A stretch of 40,615 bases of DNA from a virus: positions 1 to 40,615 of IMG/VR virus record IMGVR_UViG_3300025853_000219; one strand, given 5' to 3'. Shown piece after piece: positions 1 to 7,194 of this stretch. The position numbers and the translations under genes were made by a program. Under the pieces are notes generated by a model, which made no database searches, was not told the DNA's origin, and saw only the letters and a program-made list of their open reading frames with translations. Numbering within the stretch: the stretch's first letter is position 1; each line of letters begins with the position of its first letter.

Positions 1-185
1 TAAAAGTGACCTTCACTTGGCAACTCAATGACTTCCGTTGGAAAATCATGTTGAACAGGAGCAGCTGGAGCTGTTGCCTGTGCATTATCAATGTCGTTTT
101 GTAATGCTGCTTTGACCTCTTCTGGCAAATCCAAATTTGGATTGATGCCATCAGCGCCCATCTTTTTAATAGGTATATTATCCAT
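1..185 (-). CDS. Partial CDS, possible T4 gp26/gp51-like baseplate protein (N-terminus only)
   Basis: The frame opens with ATG at 185 and runs off the left edge, so only about 61 residues are visible, beginning MDNIPIKKMGADGINPNLDL. After an Ala/Pro/Gln-rich stretch comes PTEVIELPSEGHFY. That 'LPS-x-G-x-x-Y' turn is typical of the start of the conserved domain in T4-type baseplate hub assembly proteins. The role is inferred from this short motif only. The next gene upstream ends at 249, and the 63-nt gap shows no ATATTTAT box and no clear Shine-Dalgarno sequence. Many phage structural proteins share an LPS-x-G turn, so the family name is tentative; the gene itself is likely real. Confidence 0.5.
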   Translation of the reverse strand, partial: MDNIPIKKMGADGINPNLDLPEEVKAALQNDIDNAQATAPAAPVQHDFPTEVIELPSEGHF

Positions 186-248
186 AACTAAACTTTTGTA
201 TTAATTTGTAACTGTGTATATATAGTAGCCGAATATTTTTTTATCCGA

Positions 249-770
249 TTACTTGAAAATTTTCTTTAGGTCTTTAACCTCAAACAATCCGCCCATGTCA
301 TCTTCACCGCCCATGTCATCAACAGGAGCTTCTTCTTCACCACCCTCTTCAGGTTCTTCCTCTTTTGCATCACTTGTGGTTGCTTTCAACTGTTTGTCGT
401 ATTGATTTTGATCATCTAATTCATCGCTTTCACGATTATGTGGAATTTCATCATCCAAATCAACAGAATCAGCTTCCTCTTTATCATCCTCGATTTCAGA
501 AGTTTTAGCTTTAACCGAAATGTCTAAATTCTTAATCAAATCAGCAGTCAAACTATCCACTACAGTTTGATCAACTCCAGTTAAAGCACCGGAATTAATT
601 AAAGTCTTAATAGCACCAGCAATAATTCCTTGTGCTTTCTTTGGATTTAAACCAACAGGAGCATTAGGATCTGTTATCTGTGGTTGAGGTTGTTCTTGTG
701 ATTCAAATAAACGTTTTCTTTGTATACGTAACTCTTCGTTAATTATTTTTTTTAAGTCTGATTTTTTCAT
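249..770 (-). CDS. Acidic protein with capsid-targeting-like leader
   Basis: This is a 173-residue protein of unknown function. Residues 1-12, MKKSDLKKIINE, match the leader pattern shared by several neighbours: a basic start, hydrophobic residues and a terminal [I/L]-x-E. A Pro/Gln linker and a possibly helical segment (about 45-85) follow. The C-terminal half is very acidic, rich in Glu/Asp and Gly-Gly, and ends in a short basic tail (LKKIFK). A low-complexity acidic body behind such a leader resembles internal or core proteins of T4-type heads. It starts 11 nt after the previous stop with the position-locked ATATTTAT box before ATG. Packaging in the head is an inference. Confidence 0.8.
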   Translation of the reverse strand: MKKSDLKKIINEELRIQRKRLFESQEQPQPQITDPNAPVGLNPKKAQGIIAGAIKTLINSGALTGVDQTVVDSLTADLIKNLDISVKAKTSEIEDDKEEADSVDLDDEIPHNRESDELDDQNQYDKQLKATTSDAKEEEPEEGGEEEAPVDDMGGEDDMGGLFEVKDLKKIFK

Positions 771-774
771 ATTA

Positions 775-782
775 ATAAATAT
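775..782 (-). promoter_or_regulatory. ATATTTAT box four bases before ATG of the 770 gene
   Basis: Coding-strand ATATTTAT spans -12 to -5 relative to the ATG at 770 and directly follows the stop codon of the preceding gene. There is no Shine-Dalgarno sequence. It is one of nine such elements with identical spacing in the window. It could be the -10 element of a late promoter or a translation-start signal. Confidence 0.5.
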
Positions 783-1846
783 TACATTTTTGCAAAATAT
801 CTTCTTTGTAGTCTTTCTGCTACCGTATAACCTAATTCATCAGCAGAGTTCTTTAAAACATCAATAGCATTTCCTAAATGATCCCGACGTATCATTAAAT
901 TATGTTTGCCGTTGTTATATCCCATCTTAGAATCAACGCCACATTCTTTTAAACGATAAGCATACCCATTTATAGCGGAGTAATCTTCACTTATAAATCC
1001 ATTTACATACTCTTCCTCAAAAACAGACTCATTTACAGGTTTTGATTTTGGTTTCATATCAATTTCATATACAGTTCCATCAGCACCCAAAATTTCACCA
1101 TGCCAACCGTCTAATTTACTGTGTGAGGTCAATACTTTGTCAACCGTAGGTAACTTTTCCATCGATGTGATGATTGAATTCATGCTAGTTGATATTTTTT
1201 TAACATCCATCATTTCTTCCAACGATTCTTTTATTATTTCTTTTAATTGTTCTTTCATATTATCCAAAGGTAATCCAACCTGTTGTAATTTATCTTCCCA
1301 TTTTTGTTTCCATCCAATATCTGACAATTTTAATCCAGCTTCTTTAAATTTAGAAGACCATAATTTGCTCCATTCTTGACTTTCATTATAGTCAAATCCA
1401 GTATAATCGGGTTTAACAAATTGCCATTTGTGGTGATATATTTGACCAACTTTACGAAGGCCTGTTTTTTCTTTATTTAAATCCACTGAGTAACCGTAAT
1501 CAACAAGGGGTTCTCTTGCTGAATCAAAGTCGGAACTCTGTAAAAAACTAATTTTGTTTTCTTTTGGGGAATATTTGATTATATTGTATGTTTTGATGTC
1601 ATCTCCAATTAATGATAATGCTTTGGATAATACATCGGGTGGAACTATATCATCAACATACGTCTTGTGAAAATACAATGCACCTCCAATGTATTTGCCA
1701 ACTCCATATTGTTTTCTTAAATTTTCATCAATTTTTTCAAAAGTCTCTGGATCACGATCTTGTTTATTAGCAGTAGCATAATAAACTTTCTTTCCCGCTT
1801 CTTTTCCATATTGATCTTGAAATTTCTTTATGATGTCTTTTGGCAT
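782..1846 (-). CDS. Hypothetical protein with internal leader-like motif
   Basis: This is a 354-residue protein. Residues 1-40 (basic helix, then KKVYYATANKQDRDPETFEK) resemble a short domain I recall from many phage proteins of unknown function. The middle is Trp/Lys-rich. Around residue 197 there is MKEQLKEIIKESLEEMM, which matches the [I/L]-x-E leader found at the start of neighbouring proteins. That Met (ATG at 1258) has a weak GGA 5 nt upstream and could be an internal start giving about 158 residues. The C-terminus looks like a compact domain with LMIRRDHLGNAIDVLKNSADELG. It begins 4 nt after the stop of the upstream gene, so it is probably co-transcribed. Function unknown. Confidence 0.75.
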   Translation of the reverse strand: MPKDIIKKFQDQYGKEAGKKVYYATANKQDRDPETFEKIDENLRKQYGVGKYIGGALYFHKTYVDDIVPPDVLSKALSLIGDDIKTYNIIKYSPKENKISFLQSSDFDSAREPLVDYGYSVDLNKEKTGLRKVGQIYHHKWQFVKPDYTGFDYNESQEWSKLWSSKFKEAGLKLSDIGWKQKWEDKLQQVGLPLDNMKEQLKEIIKESLEEMMDVKKISTSMNSIITSMEKLPTVDKVLTSHSKLDGWHGEILGADGTVYEIDMKPKSKPVNESVFEEEYVNGFISEDYSAINGYAYRLKECGVDSKMGYNNGKHNLMIRRDHLGNAIDVLKNSADELGYTVAERLQRRYFAKM

Positions 1847-1850
1847 AACA

Positions 1851-2204
1851 CTATCCGTTTAAAATTTGTCGGTCTTGTTTATATTCTTTTCCAACCACAC
1901 GATGTCCGGATGCTTCCATGTTAGATACCACATCATCAGCCATTCCAAATTGACCTTTTAACATAGCAAGTGCTGCTTTAGGCCCCATCTTACCAAAATC
2001 AAATCCCATGATGCCATGTTTCTGACAAAACTCTTCCAACTCTTTTATGTCTTGGGGATCAAATTGAACCGTCTCAGGAACCTCTTCACCGTCTTGAACA
2101 CGTTTACGTCTCATCATCATATCAATTGGATCGAACGTTGGTAAATTAGCGGTCATCGGCGAATGACCTGCTGGATATGGTAAATTTTTAGTTGATAGGT
2201 TCAT
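1851..2204 (-). CDS. Hypothetical phage protein
   Basis: This is a 117-residue protein I do not recognise. It starts MNLSTKNLPYPAGHSPMTAN and has a Met-rich MMMRRKR stretch, an acidic region and a helical part with FCQKHGIMGFDFGKMGPKAALAMLKGQFGMADD. There is no signal peptide, membrane segment or leader motif. The start lies inside the end of the upstream gene (17-nt overlap with 2188-2880), which indicates translational coupling. It may be a small structural or chaperone protein, but nothing in the sequence decides this. Confidence 0.7.
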   Translation of the reverse strand: MNLSTKNLPYPAGHSPMTANLPTFDPIDMMMRRKRVQDGEEVPETVQFDPQDIKELEEFCQKHGIMGFDFGKMGPKAALAMLKGQFGMADDVVSNMEASGHRVVGKEYKQDRQILNG

Positions 2205-2880
2205 GTCTGTATTTTGGTTTTATATCTTTTTTGTCAACGACTAACTGTTTACTGAATTTCAACATTTCCTTCCATATTTTCTTCAATTCTGCTATTTTAT
2301 AATGAATTATTTCTAAAATAGAAGCTTCGTCTGATGGATCTATATCGTTCAATTGAATTATAGATTTGATGTAATGTGATCTTGCACTAGATCCGGTTCC
2401 ATCTATATTATATTTCTTATCGGATAATATATCGTGAATTATATTAATAATTTCTTCATCATATTTGTTTGTTGATGTCATATAAGATCTGACAGCAGAC
2501 AACATATAAGTCAATTCTCCTTTAGTTTTTCGTGGAATGTAAGAAATCAATTTTTGAATTATCCCATCGGCCACTTTTTTTCCAAACCGATCTTCAATTA
2601 TCTTCATCGTGTTATGAAATCCCTCATGAGGAACTGTCTCTTCGTCTTTTGCAAACGCTATAGGTTCATACCATTCATCCGATGGTAAAGAAACTCCACT
2701 AACAGTCTTTCTACGAAACATTCCAGGCTTCATTCCACGTTGTCGTATTATTTGACTTCCAACTCTTTTTTGTTTTCCCGTTTTTGTCCGCTTAACCAAA
2801 CTATCAGGTCTATGATTCCCCAAAAGTTTGTCAAATTTCAACTGTCCAATAGATTCGTCTATCTTGTAACGGTATTTCAT
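2188..2880 (-). CDS. Leader-bearing protein with HExxH motif
   Basis: This is a 230-residue protein. I chose the ATG at 2880 because it lies four bases after the conserved ATATTTAT box; the frame extends a little further but would cross the promoter region. Residues 1-9 (MKYRYKIDE) fit the short leader ending in [I/L]-x-E. At residues 85-89 there is HEGFH in the context TVPHEGFHNTMKII, a classical HExxH zinc-binding/catalytic motif. The C-terminal 140 residues are mostly helical and Lys-rich. A third zinc ligand is not obvious, so peptidase activity is only a possibility. The gene is divergent from the SWIM protein gene at 2915. Confidence 0.75.
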   Translation of the reverse strand: MKYRYKIDESIGQLKFDKLLGNHRPDSLVKRTKTGKQKRVGSQIIRQRGMKPGMFRRKTVSGVSLPSDEWYEPIAFAKDEETVPHEGFHNTMKIIEDRFGKKVADGIIQKLISYIPRKTKGELTYMLSAVRSYMTSTNKYDEEIINIIHDILSDKKYNIDGTGSSARSHYIKSIIQLNDIDPSDEASILEIIHYKIAELKKIWKEMLKFSKQLVVDKKDIKPKYRHEPIN

Positions 2881-2914
2881 GTATATAAATATAGCATAAT
2901 AACTATTTATATAC
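2881..2914. promoter_or_regulatory. Symmetric divergent promoter region
   Basis: This 34-bp gap separates two divergent ATGs (2880 minus, 2915 plus). It contains TATAAATA on the plus strand at 2884-2891 and on the minus strand at 2904-2911, each 23 nt from the ATG it points to. It also contains ATATTTAT (minus, 2885-2892) and CTATTTAT (plus, 2903-2910), each exactly four bases before an ATG. No Shine-Dalgarno sequence is visible for either gene. Confidence 0.6.
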
Positions 2915-3502
2915 ATGATCAAATTAAAAGACTTGTTAAATGAAACTGAAACTGAAATTATTTCAGAATGGGTTTCATATGATCAATTGAAATCATCGAC
3001 TGATCAAAATTTTCCAACTAGGTTACAAACAACCAAGAATGTTAAAACATCTCCGCCTAAATTTGTTATGTTACGTGATGGCAACGTGTCTTTGAAATTT
3101 GATTTTAGATCATTTCCATCTGTAGAAGGAAAATCTCATAGAGGATATATTAAATTTGCACCAGCTAAATCCGATGAAAAATCAATGATGGGTAAAGTGG
3201 GAATCTGGTGGAAGTCAGTTAGACAAAAATTTAAACAATTTGTTAATAAGAAAATACCGCCTCAAATTTTGAAAGGTGAAGATCTAAGACAAATGAAATG
3301 CAAAGTTTCATGTGATTGCAAAGATTTTAAATATCGTATGGAAAAAGCAAATCAACTTCAAGGAGCATCCGATATAGAATTTTCAAATGGCGCTCTTCCA
3401 AATGTAACAAATCCTACATTTGAAACGGGATTATGTAAACATTTATTGGGATGTTTGAATCATCTACAAGGTGATGTGGAATTGAGAGAAGAAGAAAATT
3501 AA
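2915..3502 (+). CDS. SWIM-type zinc-finger protein with capsid-targeting-like leader
   Basis: This 195-residue protein has a leader MIKLKDLLNE, ten residues ending in L-N-E, very close in layout to the T4 MKTYQEFIAE sequence. The C-terminal part has a SWIM arrangement C133-x-C135 ... C174-x-H176 (SCDCKDFKYR ... GLCKHLL), with a conserved-looking NPTFETG segment between. I recall SWIM proteins of this layout in many T4-related viruses; their role is not established, though SWIM fingers bind DNA or proteins. It is the only non-mobile gene on the plus strand. It converges on the amidoligase gene with a 27-nt gap. Confidence 0.85.
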   Translation: MIKLKDLLNETETEIISEWVSYDQLKSSTDQNFPTRLQTTKNVKTSPPKFVMLRDGNVSLKFDFRSFPSVEGKSHRGYIKFAPAKSDEKSMMGKVGIWWKSVRQKFKQFVNKKIPPQILKGEDLRQMKCKVSCDCKDFKYRMEKANQLQGASDIEFSNGALPNVTNPTFETGLCKHLLGCLNHLQGDVELREEEN

Positions 3503-3521
3503 TCAAGATCCGGTTTCTCTG
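3501..3521 (+). repeat. Direct repeat copy 1 flanking the amidoligase-kinase gene
   Basis: The 21-bp sequence AATCAAGATCCGGTTTCTCTG recurs with one mismatch at 5652-5672. Read on the minus strand, both encode an EKPDLD-stop tail. Here it belongs to a 13-codon mini-frame beginning MQDSNLSEKPDLD. It looks like a remnant of the 3' end of the 5650-5928 gene. Confidence 0.7.
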
Positions 3522-3529
3522 ACAAATTG

Positions 3530-5641
3530 CTATCTTGCATAATAATTAGCTCTTACGTTGTTTGTGAACCCAAAATCAATTAATACAGGTTCATCCTTGC
3601 CGCCTCGATTTACAATTCCCCAACTACTAGGTCTTACCAGGTCGCCAACTTCCATGTCAATATTTCCAACCAAATCTACCAATTGTGAAGCATACTCATG
3701 TTCCCACAATTCATCCATTCTTTCTTGTGAAATTTTATATGATCTATACGATGGCCCTCTTGAGTTAGGATTATTGGCAATTAAAAAAGACTCTAATTCT
3801 TCTAAAGACAATCCCAACAAGTGTTCCAATTTTTTCTTATTTCGATTGATGGGAATTGCCAACTCCATTTCAACCCAATATGGCATATCATGTTTATCGT
3901 CGTAATCAATAATGTTAGCAGTTATATCCATTTGACCAAAATATCCATCAGTTTCAACTTCGTTTTGTGCCAATCCTTTACCGTTTTTTGCTAACTTTAA
4001 TACCTTATTATTATCAATTTGAAATACAACACGAGAAGAACCTGCTCCTAATTTCTTCAAGCGGTCATTAGCGTATTTAACCTTCCCTCTATAAGAAGGA
4101 ATGTTATTAAATTCTTCCATAGAAAAACTTTTAGGGTAATCTTCGTTTATACTCTTTTTATTGGAATCATCAAATTTATCGATTAACGATCTTAATTTCT
4201 TATGAGAATCCATATTAGGGTTTTTAATCATCGCAAGGAACTTGTTACGTTTGTTTAACGGCATTCCTTTTAACGCTTTGACGAGTGTTTTTCTGTCATC
4301 GTTTTTGAAATATTTCAATCCTTCGACTCCTGTGTGTTCACGATCCTTCATATCATCTGGGGATATTCCGGATGGGAGTTTACTAGAAGATTTGTCATCA
4401 TCGAATATAATTTCAATCTTTCCTCCTGGAATACGTTTTAATTTAACCACATTGCCTTTTTCTCCAAAAACAACATCCTTGCGTCTTTTGGCAACATGAG
4501 GCAAAACCAAAAAATATTCAATCCATTTTAAAAATTTCTTTGGTTTGGAAATGATCTGTGATGAAAAATATCTAAATTCAATAGTTCCTTGTTTAACGAA
4601 TGCTGTTGTGTTTGTTCCAAAATATTTTCCAATATCTTTTACTATTTGCAATAACTCAATTTCTGAAACAAACGTTGACTGTTTAAAATGGTTTTTTAAT
4701 ATATGATATAACTTTAAATGTAAAACGTCATTTAAATTAGCCCAAGAAGTAAATTTTCTGTCTGGAGAAATATCTTTCTTTATCTTGTCTTCATCAACTA
4801 ACGTAGCCATAACAAGAGAATCAAACCAGTTAAGATCAGGCACACCAACATGAACATGAGCAGAAGAGCCACCGTGAACTTTGAAATTATCGTGAATAAA
4901 TTTCATTAACTTTACCAACAACGGAAAATCCTTTTTAGTCAAGTGTCTACTAGCAACTTCAACCATATTGTCGTGTTCCGGAAAAACTGCCCAAGTGGTT
5001 TCGTCCGGATCATCACCAACAGATTCACCCAAATCCTCCAAAAAATTCGTTACCGATGATATAATTTCCTCGACGTTGTTATAGTCGCCAAATAAATTAT
5101 CAATGTCGTCAGAATCCAAATAACGATCCAATTGATTATTGGTAAACACGTTCTCACAGAAGTCATCCATATTATTATTTTTTTCAAAATGCTCCCATTT
5201 ATTGTAAATTTCCTCAACCTCATCTCGTTTGACATCCCATTTCTCTAAATCAATTTTGTATTCTTCTTTTGAATCGTAATCTTCTCTTTCAGGCTTAGGA
5301 TTTTCTTCCGTCCATGTTACAACATCAATAGGCCCATACGAATCATCCCAGTCGTTTACTGAATTATTTCGATTTAATTCAAATCTTTTTTGTTCTACAA
5401 AATTGTCATAATCATATTCAAAGCTACCGGGAAGGTTATTTTTTAAATACTTAGCGACAATATCTTTATTGTTGAACAATAAAGCTACCAAATCAATATC
5501 GTTTTTAGAAGAAAACTCAAACTCTACTCCAAATGTTCCACCGTCAAGAGTGGATTTGCCATGTTTAGATTTCAATCCACGTTTTATACTAGCAGTTTTG
5601 CCGAATGGTATTTTTTCCTGTATAATGTCTTTTAAATTCAT
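3530..5641 (-). CDS. Amidoligase fused to a protein-kinase-like domain, with leader
   Basis: This is a 703-residue protein. I chose ATG 5641 (MNLKDIIQE), since a TTG four codons earlier would overlap the previous gene and spoil the leader. Residues 38-42 are GVEFE; near 260 comes SSAHVHVG and near 355 TIEFRYF. These three signatures are those of the amidoligase_2 family (glutamine-synthetase-like fold, ATP-dependent amide bond formation). Residues about 525-703 look like a kinase fold: a Gly-rich loop GAGSSRVVF (near 533), Lys in VLKLAK, and LIDFGFT near 688 as a DFG-like motif. The two activities in one leader-bearing chain suggest a head-packaged modifying enzyme. Substrate unknown. The gene is bounded by 21-bp direct repeats. 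Confidence 0.85.
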   Translation of the reverse strand: MNLKDIIQEKIPFGKTASIKRGLKSKHGKSTLDGGTFGVEFEFSSKNDIDLVALLFNNKDIVAKYLKNNLPGSFEYDYDNFVEQKRFELNRNNSVNDWDDSYGPIDVVTWTEENPKPEREDYDSKEEYKIDLEKWDVKRDEVEEIYNKWEHFEKNNNMDDFCENVFTNNQLDRYLDSDDIDNLFGDYNNVEEIISSVTNFLEDLGESVGDDPDETTWAVFPEHDNMVEVASRHLTKKDFPLLVKLMKFIHDNFKVHGGSSAHVHVGVPDLNWFDSLVMATLVDEDKIKKDISPDRKFTSWANLNDVLHLKLYHILKNHFKQSTFVSEIELLQIVKDIGKYFGTNTTAFVKQGTIEFRYFSSQIISKPKKFLKWIEYFLVLPHVAKRRKDVVFGEKGNVVKLKRIPGGKIEIIFDDDKSSSKLPSGISPDDMKDREHTGVEGLKYFKNDDRKTLVKALKGMPLNKRNKFLAMIKNPNMDSHKKLRSLIDKFDDSNKKSINEDYPKSFSMEEFNNIPSYRGKVKYANDRLKKLGAGSSRVVFQIDNNKVLKLAKNGKGLAQNEVETDGYFGQMDITANIIDYDDKHDMPYWVEMELAIPINRNKKKLEHLLGLSLEELESFLIANNPNSRGPSYRSYKISQERMDELWEHEYASQLVDLVGNIDMEVGDLVRPSSWGIVNRGGKDEPVLIDFGFTNNVRANYYAR

Positions 5642-5649
5642 ATATATTT

Positions 5650-5928
5650 TCAATCAAGATCTGGTTTCTCTGGTAACTCCATATCAAGTTCATTATATAA
5701 CTTGTCAATGTGTTCTCTAGCCCAACTTAAATACTTCCAGTGCATTCTGTCAGTTTCGTCTTTTTTGTTTTGCCATGTTGTGTTGTCTTGAATTTGTTGT
5801 AAAGTAACCGTCATTTGTGACAACTTAGCATTAGTTTCAAAATGTTGTTTTAATGACCAACCACCAAGAGCTAACGTTACGCTTAGTAAAAATCCTACTA
5901 ATAATTGTATGATCGTATTGTTGTTCAT
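5650..5928 (-). CDS. Small membrane protein with one N-terminal TM helix
   Basis: This is a 92-residue protein. Residues about 5-25 (IIQLLVGFLLSVTLALGGW) form a single hydrophobic helix. The remainder is a polar, helical tail with a possible coiled coil, ending EKPDLD. Its size and topology are like phage holin-type or spanin-type proteins, but no family signature is visible. The gene follows a terminator (5950-5972) and has ATATTTAT four bases before ATG, so it appears to start a new transcript. Its stop codon lies just inside the 5' flank of the amidoligase gene. Confidence 0.7.
   Translation of the reverse strand: MNNNTIIQLLVGFLLSVTLALGGWSLKQHFETNAKLSQMTVTLQQIQDNTTWQNKKDETDRMHWKYLSWAREHIDKLYNELDMELPEKPDLD
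5652..5672 (+). repeat. Direct repeat copy 2 flanking the amidoligase-kinase gene
   Basis: AATCAAGATCTGGTTTCTCTG matches 20 of 21 bases of the copy at 3501-3521, 2,151 bp away. It encodes the EKPDLD end of the 5650-5928 membrane protein on the minus strand. Confidence 0.7.
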
Positions 5929-5932
5929 AACT

Positions 5933-5940
5933 ATAAATAT
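5933..5940 (-). promoter_or_regulatory. ATATTTAT box four bases before ATG of the 5928 gene
   Basis: Coding-strand ATATTTAT spans -12 to -5. It sits about 15 nt after the T-run of a terminator (5950-5972), with CATGCGT between. Transcripts from upstream should end at the hairpin, so a start site is needed here, which favours a promoter reading of this box. Confidence 0.55.
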
Positions 5941-5949
5941 ATACGCATG

Positions 5950-5972
5950 AAAAAACCCACTAAATCGTGGGT
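5950..5972 (-). terminator. Rho-independent terminator (minus strand)
   Basis: The 6-bp stem ACCCAC/GTGGGT has a 6-nt loop and is followed on the minus strand by TTTTTT. It would stop minus-strand transcripts from the endonuclease genes before the 5928 gene. Confidence 0.75.
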
Positions 5973-6012
5973 CGGTAACAGTTAGTTAAAAATCTAAATT
6001 AATTACAAAATG

Positions 6013-6027
6013 TTACAAAAATCTAAA
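6013..6027 (+). repeat. 15-bp inverted repeat, left of tnpB
   Basis: TTACAAAAATCTAAA is perfectly inverted at 7178-7192, bracketing the tnpB gene. It may mark the ends of the mobile unit. Confidence 0.65.
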
Positions 6028-6090
6028 AATGTTATGTTATTTGGTAAATAATTAAAAAAGGATTATATTTATAATAAAGATTAACCCATT

Positions 6091-7176
6091 ATGAAATTTA
6101 TTAGATCATCAAAATGTTCATTAAAATTTTCTACTAATAAGAAACGTAGTGAATTGGAATATGTGTTAAATGAATATTCAAAGGTTGTTAATTTTTTTAT
6201 TGAATATTTCTGGAATAAAGAAAAATTAGATAAAGGTTCATTATTAAAACCTATTGTTGATTTGCCACAAGAAACTACTTGGTTATCTGCACGTTTAAGA
6301 AAAGTTGCAGCTAGGGAATCAATTGATATGATACTAGCGTCAAGAGAACGATGGAAAAATAAACCAGATAAAATGAAGAAACCCACTCATAAAGGTGATA
6401 GAATATATTGTTCATCAACTATTGCAGATTTACAAGAATCTAATTCTTCATTTGATTGTTATATTAGATTAACATCAATCGGTAATAAAATTAAATTAGA
6501 ACTTCCTATTAAGAAACATAAACAATTCAATAAATGGGAATCTAAAGGTAAAAGATTAAATTCCTATGTTATTACTAAAAATTATATTCAATTTTCATTT
6601 GAAATGGAAGTTGATAAAAAGAAAACAGAAGGAAAAACAATTGGAATTGATACTGGTATTAAATGTCTTGCAACAACATCTGAAAATCAAAGAATTGGTG
6701 ATAATATAGAAAATATCATTGAATCCATAAAAAGATGTAAACAAGGAAGTAAAAGACAAAATCAATTAAGACTTTATTTAAAACATTATATAAACACTTG
6801 TGCCAAAGAAGTGTTTAAACAGAATCCAAGATTACAACGAATTGTGGTTGAAAGATTAAAAAATATGAATTTCAAAACTAAAACTAATCGTAAGATTGGT
6901 AAAGGTTTGCGAAAATCTATTGGTAATTGGAATTATAGGTATTGGTTAGATAGGATACAAAGAGAATGTGAAGAAAACCGTGTTTGTTTCACTTCTGTTA
7001 ATCCTATGTATACTAGTCAATCTTGTAACCAATGTGGTCATACTGATAGGACAAATAGATCAAAACAAGATACTTTTAAATGTGTTAATTGTGGTCATAC
7101 TGACCACGCTGACCATAATGCTGCTAAAAATATCTTGGATTTAGGAGTCTCCCTAGTTTACCGTAGGGGAAAATAA
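6091..7176 (+). CDS. tnpB: TnpB-family RNA-guided nuclease (IS200/IS605-type OrfB)
   Basis: This is a 361-residue protein with a complete set of RuvC-like catalytic positions: D187 in GIDTGIKCLATT, E254 in IVVERLKNMN and D341 in DHNAAKNI. A zinc ribbon C312/C315...C331/C334 lies between the last two. The length is typical for compact TnpB proteins. It lacks a TnpA partner, so movement would need help in trans, or it acts as a homing-type nuclease among the neighbouring endonucleases. The guide RNA of this family is usually encoded at the 3' end of tnpB and just beyond. It is on the plus strand, opposite most genes, and inserted in an intergenic gap. The frame is intact. Confidence 0.93.
   Translation: MKFIRSSKCSLKFSTNKKRSELEYVLNEYSKVVNFFIEYFWNKEKLDKGSLLKPIVDLPQETTWLSARLRKVAARESIDMILASRERWKNKPDKMKKPTHKGDRIYCSSTIADLQESNSSFDCYIRLTSIGNKIKLELPIKKHKQFNKWESKGKRLNSYVITKNYIQFSFEMEVDKKKTEGKTIGIDTGIKCLATTSENQRIGDNIENIIESIKRCKQGSKRQNQLRLYLKHYINTCAKEVFKQNPRLQRIVVERLKNMNFKTKTNRKIGKGLRKSIGNWNYRYWLDRIQRECEENRVCFTSVNPMYTSQSCNQCGHTDRTNRSKQDTFKCVNCGHTDHADHNAAKNILDLGVSLVYRRGK
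7151..7168 (+). other. Hairpin at the 3' end of tnpB (possible end structure or guide-RNA scaffold)
   Basis: CCCTA (7151-7155) pairs with TAGGG (7164-7168) around an 8-nt loop, inside the last codons of tnpB. IS605-type right ends and TnpB guide-RNA scaffolds often contain hairpins here. The RNA is not demonstrated. Confidence 0.35.
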
Positions 7177-7177
7177 C

Positions 7178-7192
7178 TTTAGATTTTTGTAA
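7178..7192 (-). repeat. 15-bp inverted repeat, right of tnpB
   Basis: TTTAGATTTTTGTAA is the exact reverse complement of 6013-6027. The stop codon of the flanking endonuclease gene lies 3 nt beyond. Confidence 0.65.
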
Positions 7193-7194
7193 GT

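Noticed and set aside
6091-7176. TnpB read as a compact Cas12-type CRISPR nuclease
   Set aside because: The length, motif spacing and lack of a repeat array or other cas genes fit TnpB.
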